64,000 bases of DNA, from positions 11,141,233 through 11,205,232 of the forward strand of contig NC_058052.1 in assembly GCF_020085105.1 (NCBI RefSeq). The letters run 5' to 3'. Source of the stretch: Siniperca chuatsi. Its lineage: Eukaryota; Chordata; Actinopteri; Centrarchiformes; Sinipercidae. Shown here piece after piece: positions 25,043-35,548 of the stretch; position 1 is the stretch's first letter; every line of letters begins with the position of its first letter. The notes beneath the pieces were generated by a model that worked only from the letters and a program-made list of their open reading frames with translations, ran no database searches and had not been told where the DNA came from. A program made the position numbers and the translations under genes.

Positions 25043-27205
25043 ATGGACGGGGGGTTGACTATCACTTTTATATCGGTTGCGATGTTTTTAGGATGTTTTT
25101 TTCTTGGATTTATCCCGTTGTTGTTCAGACTCTCTGAGGTAGGCCTAAGTTTTTGTTCTCTTCTATTTTATTTCCTCCATGAGTAACGTCAGCCGCCAAA
25201 AAGTTCTCAAACTCAACTTAATTTTGATCTGCAGCGTTTCTCTTTATTTGTGCTCCCATATTTGTCTTTATGAATGAGCCTCGCATCATTTGCTCATTGT
25301 CATGGAAATCTGAGAAGTCGCTCCAGCTGGTTTGTCTGTCAAATAATGCCTTGGGCTGAAATCATGTGTCGATCCTAGAAAAGCCTGCAGTTTGTCTCCA
25401 TCCTGGGGGCAGGACTCCTGTGTGGGACAGCTCTGGCTATCACCATCCCCGAGGGCGTGGGCTTACTGGAGGGGTCATGGAGAGGTGAGCAGTGAATACA
25501 AACTCCAAATGCAAACATGAAAAGGAAACATGAAAATGAGCTGGAATCAGAACCTTACAGTCCTGTATTTCCCTTCTCCAACTGATCACTCATAATCCAC
25601 TCCATCCTCACCCACCGAATTGCCACCTGTGTTTGATCGCAACCCCTTGAGATGAGTGATGAAGCACGTGGGGATGAAAGCGGGCTTAGAGGTGTACGTG
25701 TATGCCGCTCTGCCTTGTTGTGTGTTATGTGGATTTGATCAAAAGCTCTTCCCGTCCTTCATCTTCTCTCCGCAGCATCCTCATCCTCTGATGTGCCATC
25801 CGGTCTGAATGCCAGTGAAAAAAATGCAACTTCCACAGAGATAGGTCTTAAGCTTCCACCCCGGTTCTTCATTGGGGTGGCTCTAACTTTCGGCTTCACC
25901 CTCATGTTTGTAGTGGATCAGATCGGAAGTTACTACTCCATGCGCGGCAAGTTGGCAGAACCCTCACACCAGCTTCAGTTTGCAGAATGTCAGCTCTACT
26001 CATAATCTTTTTATTTATCGTGTGCAATGTCTCATTTCAGGCCAGACTACTCGCATGCCTAACAGTGTCGGCATCACAGCCACGCTGGGGCTGGTTATTC
26101 ATTCTGCAGGTACTTATGCAGCATAACATGTTTTGTGTACATGTCTATTGTGTTTGCCCAAGGTACACAGGATGTTTCAAAGAATTCCAGTCCACAAGCA
26201 TGGAAAATTCCCACCAAAGCACTGGAGTTGCACATGTCCTCCTGTGACTAAGCATGTGATTCCTTCACATGAGGCTTTTAAATGACTTCAGTTTTCTGCT
26301 TCTATTGCACAGCATGGAGGCTTTAACTCAGTTCAGATCATTCTTCAACTTTATTGCCCAAAGTGGGAAATTTGGCATGCAGCCTGGCAAAAACAGACAC
26401 ATCCATCAGTTTGATGTAATGTTGTAGAGAAAATGTACAAACATCCATTGAAGAAGTAGACGTGTTGTGACCATTAATAACATTTTGTTGTTTGCATATA
26501 GCTGATGGATTTGCTCTGGGTGCAGCTGTGGCCACGGGCCAAGTGACAGTGCAAGTGATAGTATTTTTTGCTGTGATTCTACACAAGGTGAGGTTCCCTG
26601 GGAGAACATTTCAGCAGTCAGTAGTACAGATCACAAACGAGATGTAATAGAGCTGATAATAAGACCTGACCCATCTGTCTTATCTCCTAGGCGCCTGCAG
26701 CTTTTGGTTTGGTCTCCTTTCTGATGCATGCAGGCCTTGAAAAGAAGTACATTCAGGGACATTTACTGGCCTTTTCAGCTGCAGCACCTATAGTTGCCAT
26801 CACCACTTACTTCATATTACACGCAGTAAGAAAGTACACATCAGCTATGTTGTGTCTGTAAAAGAAAACTCACTATATCCCACTGATAATACAGTTTCAG
26901 CTGGTGGTTCGGTATTATTTGATCTGATGTGTTTGTGTCCGCAGTCTGGCAGTTTGTCTGAGAACCAGCTCAGTGCGACAGGTGTGGCAATGCTCTTCTC
27001 GGCTGGGACTTTCCTCTATGTGGCCACAGTGCATGTTCTTCCTGAGGTCAACAGCGGCAGGACAGGCCAACCCCCCTCTGACTTCCAGCAGCACACTGGA
27101 GCCGAGGCCCACAAGCAGCGACGCCTCGGGCTCCTGGAGAGCCTCACTCTCATCCTCGGGGTCGGGCTCCCAATGGTGCTGGCTCTCGGGCTGCAAGACG
27201 ACTGA
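25043..27205 (+). CDS. slc39a9: ZIP9-like zinc transporter (SLC39 family)
   Basis: Seven exons: 25043-25138, 25379-25484, 25776-25946, 26041-26109, 26502-26587, 26691-26825, 26945-27205. They sum to 307 residues, the length of human ZIP9. ZIP proteins carry zinc into the cytosol; ZIP9 acts at the Golgi and plasma membrane. Seen: an N-terminal helix, [21 protein letters not shown], then the paired metal-site motifs HSAADG (about 145-150) and HKAPAAFG (about 175-182). Next come FLMHAGLE and the signature [20 protein letters not shown] near the C-terminus. The loop after helix 2 is Ser/Asn-rich with possible N-glycosylation sites (NAS, NAT). It lacks the HEHEHSHDH-type cluster of mammalian ZIP9, and the His after IPEGV is Gly. 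It may therefore be a diverged paralogue rather than the one-to-one orthologue. Intron 3 starts with GC. Confidence 0.9.
25947..26040 (+). other. GC-AG intron in the ZIP9-like gene
   Basis: The only donor giving a sensible intron and frame is CGCG|GCAAGTTGG, a classic minor-type GC donor with otherwise ideal GCAAGT. The acceptor CATTTCAG is at 26033-26040. The alternative GT donor near 25989 would leave an intron of about 52 bp, too short for fish, and would add residues absent from homologues. Confidence 0.8.
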
Positions 27206-29420
27206 GAGAGAAACATTAGGGCAATTAAGTTTACTGCAAAGTGCCACCATGCCTGAAAGGAAAACTGTGAGCACCTGTTTAATATACTGTACAGTGTAAA
27301 CTACCGGTATGGCGCAGTGACAGGGCAGATAAAACATGCCTTGGAAGAGAGTTTACTTTGGTGTGTTCTGCTCTCAGTGAAACTTGCCTTTGAGTCCAGC
27401 TATTGTTTGTGTATCAAGAGCTCTCCAGTGGGTTTGAAGAAGCTGAAAACTAATATTTTGTTGTGAGTTTCCATTCCAAGACTGACAAAAAGGGTGTTAT
27501 TTGAACCTTCTCCAGGCCCTTTCATGGCATGCTCAGTGGGGAAATCCCAGTAACTGGAGAGATTTACAGGAACAACCAAATAATCTGATACTGTCTGTCA
27601 CCCAAACAATAAGAGATCTAGGTCGCACATTTTTAAATCATTTCATCTTAGTTTGTTTGTAGTCAGGAGCTTGAAAACAGGTCCAGACTTTCAGTCTATT
27701 AATGTGCAGCATTACTTATTAGAGGACACAGGATGTGACATTTTTTGTGCAATTGTATAATTTCTTTCATAGCTTTTATCAGTACAACTGACAAAGCCTC
27801 TTGGATGTGAGGTGGAACATCAGCAACACATATGTAGGAAGTCGAGCAACATGATATGTGAGTCAGACAGAAACAGGTGGCTGACAGTAGGTACTGTACA
27901 TAACTGGGGTTATCAAGTGGGTACTTCTAATCACAGATGTTTCTCTGACTTTACGCCTGTGACTTTTAGAATCAGGGTTATCTAATTTTAATGACTCCTG
28001 CTGTTTCTCTATCAGTTCCTTGTTTTAGCATATGAAGAAATTTACATGAAATAAAAACATCTGCTCATGTCATGATGGCTTACTCGACTGCTTAATGCCT
28101 TGCTCTTTTTAGTTTTCCCCAAACATGTTTTTTTTTGATGCAGAGGTAAACTATCTGATGCTAATTCATTTTTAATGGCCAATGTGTCGTGTTGCACCTG
28201 CCTTTTATCAACTGGACATTGGTGTGCTAAGTAGAACCAAGCCAGTGTTAAATACAGACATAGAAACAAGATGTCAAAATGAAGGCATTTTACACTTTAA
28301 AATATGATTTATTAATTAAGATGTAATAAAACATTCAAATACTACAAAGTTATAAAATCTAAGAAATAATACACTAGAAAATATATATGCTATACATCAT
28401 CACACCACTTATGGCTAAATTCAACACATTCAACAGCTGTTATGTTCATATTCTACATTTACAGATTTCTTTCTACTTGAGTCCATGAACTATGGTTCTG
28501 CTTTAATCTTAGAATTTCAGCACAGTTTTGCTTAATGTGCCCTACTTAATACATAGGAAAAAAATGTTTTAAATGCTTCTAGTGAGACACAGTGATATGG
28601 TGACACAATGGCCAGCTAAACATTAACCGTTCGTCTGGCCTCTTGTGCCCTCGCAGCTCATCCAGAGCGCCGCAGCTTGGCTCATCTTCAACCTCCCTAA
28701 ATTCTCCCATAACTCCTCTCTTATCTGCACTCCACTGGCTGCGAATGGCTGCTCATATCAAATTCAAAACACTGATGTCAGCCTTCAAGCACCCCAATGA
28801 TTACAGACCACAATTTAAACATTAACTCTCTGCACCCTTCACCGGCAACTTTCTTGGAAGTGGATCCTCCATCCAACCATTGTACGGGTGTAATAATACA
28901 CTGTGTCATGTTGGATCACTCAATACAAACCGGTTGGTGCACGCATGTGTTGTAACAACAAACAGGTTGGGAACCACTGCTTTAGTGTTTATTGTCCTGA
29001 TGGGAGGCCACTACAAGATCAACTCCACACTTTCATTGTAAACTTATAAAATGGGAAATATATGGCACAATCTCAGGGACTCTTACACTACGGCATCATA
29101 CCAAATGACACAGTGACTTTGTGAGTCATTACACCCCTAAAATCACGATAATGATCCATGAGGGCCCCTGTGCAGCTCTGGGCCCCAACATTCCCTTGTT
29201 GTTGTTGTTGTTGTTTTGTCTTCCCTTGCATGTAACACATGCACATACTTGTGTGGCTGTCCTTGCTACATTCCTAGATACTGTTTTCAGAACACTCTGA
29301 ATTCACTGATTTTACTGCAGCTCCTGCTCTAAGCAGCTCTGGATGAGTGCGACCATTGATGCCTGGACTGTCCTGAAGCCTATGAGAGGCGGTGCTGCTG
29401 TGGAGAGTTTATCATGTCTG
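27206..29420. other. Convergent intergenic region with both 3'UTRs
   Basis: The ZIP9-like 3'UTR runs from 27206 to a probable poly(A) signal AATAAA at 28050-28055. A minus-strand signal (TTTATT on + at 28988-28993) suits ccdc177. Between them lie a decayed LINE fragment and an end that reads GGTTGGGAACCACTG at about 28965-28980. That is the complement of a common teleost repeat terminus. A (TTG)n tract lies at about 29198-29215. Confidence 0.5.
28640..28830 (+). pseudogene. Decayed LINE reverse-transcriptase 3' fragment
   Basis: One frame reads SAAAWLIFNLPKFSH and another, after a shift, reads LLSALHWLRMAAHIKFKTLM. Together these match the conserved block near the end of the pol protein in CR1/L2/Rex-type LINEs (AARLIF…LHWLPV…RIxFKTLxL). 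The frameshift and lack of flanking pol sequence show a dead 5'-truncated copy. The exact LINE family is not assigned. Confidence 0.7.
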
Positions 29421-31133
29421 TCACAGTTTCATGCGGCTCATGGAGGCAGTCAGCTGAGCCTCCAGAGCCATCTGATCAAAGGTTCGACTGTGCGTCTGCT
29501 GTCTCACTCTCTCCCTCATGTAGAAGGAGGCCCGAGCCAGCCTGTGCGCCTCCTCCTGTATCTGCTCTCGCTGTCTCTGCAGCCTCTCCCTCCTCCACTC
29601 CTTCACGGAGATGCAGCTCTCTCTGACCTTCCTCGTCGCCTCCTCCTCTCTCTGCACCTTCTCTCTCAGCCTCTGGTGGCGGAGCTGCCTGTGTTTGTTG
29701 TGCTGATGTGTCTGCTGAGCTCTGGTCCTGTGCTGGGCCGAGGCGTGCAGGGCGGCCCTCTCTGTGCGCTGCTGGCTCAGCTGGACCAGGATCTGTTTGC
29801 GCGTGAGCTGCTGGATGCTCAGCTGCTTGGCCCTCTGCCGCGCTCTCTGAATCTGCTCCTCCTCCCGGGCCGCGCGCTCCCGCAGCTCCCTCAGCCGCGC
29901 CTCTGCGGCCTGGGCGCGTTTCTCACCGGAGAGTCGCAGCTTCCTCTCGTGTGTGCTCCTCATCTGTGCCTCCTCTTCCTCCACCTGCTGCTCTACCTGC
30001 TGTTTCAGCAGGATGTGCCGTAGCAGCTCTCTACGATTTTCCTCCTGCAGCTTCTTCCTCTCCTTCTTCTCCTGCAACACTTTGCTCCTCCCGGCCTTCT
30101 GCTCCCTCTCCACTGCTACCTGTCTCTCCCTCTCTCGCTCCCGCTTCTCCACCTCCTCCTTCTCTCTCAGCAGCTTCTCCTGGTAGCGTTTGCGCCCCTC
30201 TGCATCTTTCTGCGCAGCCTCTGTCTTTTTTCTGCGCTGTGCCTCCACCTCCTCTTTGAGCCTCCTCCAGCGATCCTCTTGCAGCAGCACCTCCTGCTCA
30301 AGTTGTCCCGCCTTCTCTTTCTCCTGTCGCTCCCTCAGCATCCTGCGGGCCTCCAGCTCCTCATGCCAGCGTTGCATACTCTGCTTCAGCTTCTTCCTCC
30401 TCTTTTTCTCTGCCTGAGCCCGCTGGGCCTCCTCCTGCCTGCGGGCCTCCTGCCGCTCCTGTTCCTCTTGCTGACAGAACTTCAGGCAAGCCTGCTCCTC
30501 CTCGTGCTTCACCAGCATGAGAGCTGCTATCTTGCGGTCTCTCTCTGACACTGTGACACACATCTCCTTTTTGATGTCCTTGGTGAGCCTCTCCAGTTTC
30601 ATCTCGGTGGCTGGGGAGTGTCTGAGGTCTCCCAGGCTGAAGCTGCACACCGTGCTCCTGTCTGGGTGTCTGTTGCCAGCAGCCGAACAGGAGGACCTGC
30701 TCACAGATTTCCCTTTAAAGCACAGATCTGCATATGGGATGGACCTGGTTGTCTGTTTGTCCGTTGAGTGATCCAGCAAATTGGTTTCAGGCATCCCTTC
30801 CAGGCCTGAGACTTTATTACTGCCTGGCCACCTGTGCCCAGCCGCCTGGATAATCCTCTCCCTCTCCTCCCGGCACATTTGTAAAAGCTTCATTCTCTCC
30901 TTTTCGTAGGAATCATGCATAACTCTCACCACCTCAAAGGGCACGTCATTCTGTTCAGCTATCAACTCGTTTAGCGACTTAATCAGAAGTTCAACAGGTT
31001 TGATACCGAGTCGTGCGCAGGACTCCAGTGAGCGGGGGCTCGTTAAAACATACTGACTCCTCGCAGCATCGGCCGAGTCAAAGTTGTTCAGGTCCAAACG
31101 GAGCCCAGGAGAGGTGGACCTCAGCTCCTCCAT
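29421..31133 (-). CDS. ccdc177: CCDC177: coiled-coil domain-containing protein 177
   Basis: Single uninterrupted frame of 570 residues. The start is the ATG at 31133 (MEELRSTSPG), which has A at -3 and G at +4. The open frame extends 11 codons further upstream but has no other ATG there. Residues about 12-95 form the conserved head: LDLNNFDSADAARSQYVLTS, PRSLESCARLGIKPVELL and MCREERERI. From about 180 to the end the protein is almost continuous Glu/Arg/Gln/Lys-rich coiled coil. Human CCDC177 is likewise essentially single-exon, near 700 aa, and lies beside SLC39A9. This copy is shorter, mainly in the linker. Its molecular function is poorly known; a structural or scaffolding role is only inference. 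It is convergent with the zinc-transporter gene. Confidence 0.92.
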   Translation of the reverse strand: MEELRSTSPGLRLDLNNFDSADAARSQYVLTSPRSLESCARLGIKPVELLIKSLNELIAEQNDVPFEVVRVMHDSYEKERMKLLQMCREERERIIQAAGHRWPGSNKVSGLEGMPETNLLDHSTDKQTTRSIPYADLCFKGKSVSRSSCSAAGNRHPDRSTVCSFSLGDLRHSPATEMKLERLTKDIKKEMCVTVSERDRKIAALMLVKHEEEQACLKFCQQEEQERQEARRQEEAQRAQAEKKRRKKLKQSMQRWHEELEARRMLRERQEKEKAGQLEQEVLLQEDRWRRLKEEVEAQRRKKTEAAQKDAEGRKRYQEKLLREKEEVEKRERERERQVAVEREQKAGRSKVLQEKKERKKLQEENRRELLRHILLKQQVEQQVEEEEAQMRSTHERKLRLSGEKRAQAAEARLRELRERAAREEEQIQRARQRAKQLSIQQLTRKQILVQLSQQRTERAALHASAQHRTRAQQTHQHNKHRQLRHQRLREKVQREEEATRKVRESCISVKEWRRERLQRQREQIQEEAHRLARASFYMRERVRQQTHSRTFDQMALEAQLTASMSRMKL

Positions 31134-33859
31134 GATTAAAACCACAGTTATATTACCTGGATGCAAATTTCAGGTGCTGCTTCTACTCCCGTGCTCCTCC
31201 ACAGTCTTTCGGCTTCCCAGCATGGAGAGGTCATGGAGGGATTAGCTGTGGCTTTCCAGACAGGCGGCGCTCAGTTGCATCTCACTGTCTCAGCTGTAAC
31301 AAATGTCGAGGCTTGAAATATTTTAACATTGGACATTTAAAGACAGCTTTATTTATGCAAATGGGAGAAAACGTTAACTAAAGGATTATATATTAGAATC
31401 CTAATTTTTTGCTTGTAGCCAAATATGATTTATAGACTAATTTAACATTTTAATGAATACATTACACTTTGCCACTAGATACACTGTAGGCTACATGTTG
31501 CGTATTACAATGAGTAAAATAACTAATAGCAACTAGGAGTAAAACCTAAGAAGTGTCTGATGCTCCAGATAAAAAAGAAACTCGGCGTTCAGAGAGGCAG
31601 GATTACTGTCAAAAATTACTGTCATTTACTTTTGTCTTGGAACTGTGGAAATGTCTCTGTATTTTTGTAACTATTTCTGAACACGAGCCTGAGGCGAGCT
31701 CACTGTGGGCATACATCATGAGCACGAGTCGAAAGTGTTTGTGTAATTACTCTCACTGCCAGAAGGGGGAGACAAAGACCCCAGCTTTAAGTATAATAGG
31801 CTATGTATGGTGTAATAAATAATATAATGATAAATAAACGGGAAGCCTTAAACAAAAGCCACAGTGACGATAAATTATGAGAGACCCCACTAAAAGGGAA
31901 AAATTCAGCATCGTTTATTAGGTTTTAAGGCTTATAACTTTTGTGCAGTTATTTTAAGCTAAAATACTCTCAAATCAATATGTGAAACGTTACACTTTTG
32001 AGTAAACATGTTTTTAACTTAGGCTTATGTTAATAACAAAATAAAAATGTATTTAAAAAATACAACACTAACCACTTTAAACTTGTGCCGTTGTGAAGGA
32101 AGCATAAAAATCAAAGCCCAGCTGGTCGTGTCGGACAGCCGGAAATGACAGAGGGGAAGCCTCTGGTTACCATGACAACAGAACAACCACTTCAAAATAA
32201 AGAGCGGCTCTCACGTCAGATACTTAGTAAGTATTAGCGCGCCATCTGCCGGTAAGTAACCGTAGGGTGCCCGTCCTGTTGCTGACGTGTTTTGTCTGCC
32301 GCTCATGGACTGTTGCTGTTTACGATTACTGAAGTTAGTTCCATATTCGTCAGACGTTTGTAAATCTCAAATTTAGACATTTTTATTTGAAACCTCAACA
32401 AGCTTGCCAAAAAAAAAAAAGAGGACGAAATGTGTATCTTGTTTTGCATGTGTTGATTTGATCTTAAGGATGTATCAGAATCAGAAATACTTTATTGATC
32501 CCCGAGGGGAAACTCTTTTGCTACAGCAGCTCACTGTCACGTCAGTGCACACAGGAATAGAAGTACTAAGCAAAAAAATATAATACACTATAATACAGGC
32601 CAGAAAATAAATTAAGTACCAAGTGGGTATAAGTATAAATTAAAATAAGTGTGAGGTACAAAGTGGGTTTACCGGTTGATGATAATAATACGGAATAAAG
32701 TAATAGTGCATGAACTGTCAAGTTAAGTGTAGCTTATTTATAATGAGATGGAGGATATTGCACAGATAGAGGTATAAATATCAATATCATAGCACTCAGT
32801 GGCCACATCCCCAAATGTCCTCCTAGCTCCCGATGTGTTCAAAACTGAGGATTAAAACGTCAATATCGAATATCCATTTCATTTAAAAACATCAACAGGG
32901 AGCTCACGTGTTTAAATTGATTACAAGTTCATGTTTTTCTATAAGAGCTTCAGCCTTCAACAACCACATCAGTGACATTGTTAAAATGTTTACAAACACA
33001 TTCATTTCACATCCAGTAGTGGTGTTATGGGTTGTTTACATGTAATTGATAATTGCTTTAAATGTTATTGTCTTGAAATGTGGCATTTAATAACAAAGTT
33101 TTATTGTCTTTATTCCTTGTGTATCTATGCTTTCATTGCATTCACTTAAAATAAAAACAGATTTCTGATGTATGCATTTGATTGGTTTTATGTATTTTGT
33201 GAGGAAGAACTTGTTTTTTAAATAAAGTTGTATTATTATAGTAGAATTTTCCATTTCATTGCGAGTTTCCCTTTCTCGTAGATAAGAAAGTACCAATACA
33301 CAACAAACTTCGTCTTCGTTAACATTGATGAAATGCTCCTGGCGCGCCTTCTGTCTGCCAATCAGGTATGTTGAAGTTATCTAAAGAAATCGGGATAGAT
33401 CTTATTTAACAACAACCATGCTATGAGTTTACTTCTAGTGTGGCCTTTGCTTGGGCAGGAGAGTCAAAGGTCTTAACGTTCAGCTAAGTTGCTAGCACAA
33501 CTGCTTTTGCTAGCTAACATCGGCTAACGTTCGTACAGACCAAAGACTACTAAAACGAGATACAACATATTCAGCACTTCCGTGTTTGCGCCAGCCGCTG
33601 GCCCGGTAGAAGTTCACCTCGGGTAGTCGATCAGGGTTTGGGTTTTCTAAAATATATTTTAGCTGCTTTGGGCTGTTTGTTAACCGCATGTTAGCCTATT
33701 CTCAGCAGCGTCAAGGCTGTGCTTCGGTGAGATTTAATGTAGCTGACCAGATAGCGCTAGTGTTAGTAACATCGCTTTGCAATAACTTAGCTAAACGTTA
33801 GTTCTCATTTAGCACGTATGAGGTCCAACACCAGTAACGTTAAGTCGAACATTAAAGGT
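31134..33859. other. Intergenic region upstream of ccdc177 and nsmce4a
   Basis: The first 150 bp include the ccdc177 5'UTR and promoter. A GC-richer patch at about 32100-32340 and another at about 33320-33640 contain CpGs and could be promoters or noncoding first exons. One possible donor is CAATCAG|GTATGT at 33365. A LINE/SINE-type tail occupies about 32476-32830. No protein-coding exon was recognised. Confidence 0.4.
32476..32830. repeat. Teleost retroposon tail (TTTATTGATCCCCGAGGGGA type)
   Basis: The segment starts with 'aatactttattgatccccg' followed by 'aggggaaactcttttgctac' and continues AT-rich. It includes 'gaggatattgcacagataga'. This is a widely dispersed 3' end of teleost LINE/SINE families. 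I recognise the terminal motif but cannot assign the family or exact 5' limit. Confidence 0.65.
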
Positions 33860-35222
33860 CCGTGTACGTTTTGATACTTTGTTTTTTCGTTTGAACCAAA
33901 AAACGCAGAAACGGAAATACCATGCTTTTTTCGTTTTATACCAAAAAGCCGTTTTTTGTTTTTGCTGTCTGAATCAAAAACGACAAAACCATATTCAAAT
34001 AACGGTCCAAATTTAGTTTTTGCAAATTCCCTTTTTCGTTTTTCCGTTTTGAAGACACGTAACACGGAAGTGAAAGTAAATGTATCAAAATAAAGGCCAA
34101 GTTAGAAGAAAAATAAATAAACCTGAACCGGGACATTATTTATGTTAATGCATAATTCGATGTTTATTAATGCCATTGGATGTGCTATATATGTTGAATA
34201 AATTGTTCAAATTTGTATGGATTCTCTTCACTTGTGTGACATAATGGGAGTGTTATTATACACACAGGAGTGTGTATCGGGAGAAGATGTGACACATCTC
34301 CTTTGAAACATGGTTAGCACAGCTACTCCCTCAATTCCGTCTCATGCAATATCTCATACAGTCAATTCCTAAAACAGTAGATAGCACAGTGGTTAATCAT
34401 TCTTTAGCCCAAATAGCCTACATTATTAAGTTTCTGATGTGAGTTTGTTGTCAGAGCTCCTAAGAAGCCAGCCGGGCAGTCACACGGATGGTTTGTTTAA
34501 ATATCACAACACAAATGTCCATTACAAAATTAATCAAATTAACGGGAACCTATGACTATCTGCCTCGTTCTCCAGTGGCGTGTATTGACATAACCAGCCT
34601 TTAGCATGTTCCAGCGGGCCCATGCAGGGCTCTCTGCCCTTTGGCCTTCAATCCCCGATACTCGGCTCCAGCCAGCTCACAGCGGGTTTGTGAGCGTGCC
34701 TGGCCGGCTGGCTAGTTGTCGGCCCCCGCAGGCGCTAGCTTGCAGTCGCGCCTGTTTGTTGGGTTTCTCTCTGCTGCTTTGGTGCAGGAGAGACTATCAT
34801 GACTCGCTGTCAAAACACCCCACAGGAGAACTACAGGTTCCCGTTAATTTTATAATGGACATTTGTGTTGTGATATTTAAACAAATATCCATCAACAGGG
34901 AAATAAAAGCCTCTTAGTTAGGCGTGCACGAGAGTCGCTCTCCTCCTGGGCCTGTCTATTTCGTAGCGCCGGTTTGCAGCTTTAGACTTTAGCAGACAAC
35001 ACGATAGATTTACTTTCACTTCCGGGTCACGTGTCTTGCTTTTCTTAATGTAGCTAGTTCTTCAAAACGGAGAAATGACCAAAGGAATTTGCTAAAATAA
35101 ATTAGGCTGTTATTTGAATTCGGTTTAGTCGTTTTTGGATTCAGACAACGAAAACGGCTTTGTTTTTCCGTTTTTTTTGTTTTGGTATAAAACGAAAAAA
35201 CAAACTATCAAAACGTACACGG
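33860..35222. mobile_element. Foldback (long inverted repeat) DNA transposon, about 1.36 kb
   Basis: The left end reads CCGTGTACGTTTTGATA and the right end is its exact reverse complement at 35206-35222. Homology continues inward for over 200 bp in both arms: CGTTTTATACCAAAA, GCTGTCTGAATC, AACGAC..AAACC, CCGTTTTGAAG, CGGAAGTGAAAGTAAAT. A second inverted block pairs about 34488-34550 with about 34840-34905 (TTTAAATATCACAACACAAA). The left arm carries about 400 bp with no partner. No transposase is encoded and no clear target duplication was found, so the superfamily is unknown. Confidence 0.8.
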
Positions 35223-35548
35223 AATATTACATCTTTCACATTGCGTTGGCCTACCTTGTAAATGGGCTAGAGTAGCGGATTTGTATCTTGGCTTTTCTAA
35301 CGTCTTTGGCTAAATGTAATGAAAATCGGCTGTTAGGTTTAACGTTACGTTGAAACTAACGTGAAACAACTTGACAACTTAATGCAGAATCAGTTGTCTC
35401 TATGCTCTTTCTTCAAGAATTGTTGTCAGAAGGTAGATACTTAGCTATAATACTCGCAAACAGAAACATACTGTGTTTGTATTGGACCTGTTTTGCGTCA
35501 ACGTGTTTCCCTCTCACAACACGCAGCTCATCCACTAACTGACTGAAG

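Noticed and set aside
29343..30023. 226-codon plus-strand frame, Leu/Ser/Pro-rich
   Set aside because: It is the antisense shadow of the ccdc177 coiled coil; its composition follows from Glu/Arg/Gln codons read backwards.
31134..31166. Eleven extra N-terminal codons for ccdc177
   Set aside because: The extension begins at a TTG codon, not ATG. The ATG at 31133 has good context and matches the expected family start.
34606..34917. 103-codon frame upstream of nsmce4a
   Set aside because: It lies inside the foldback element; no homology or splice context.
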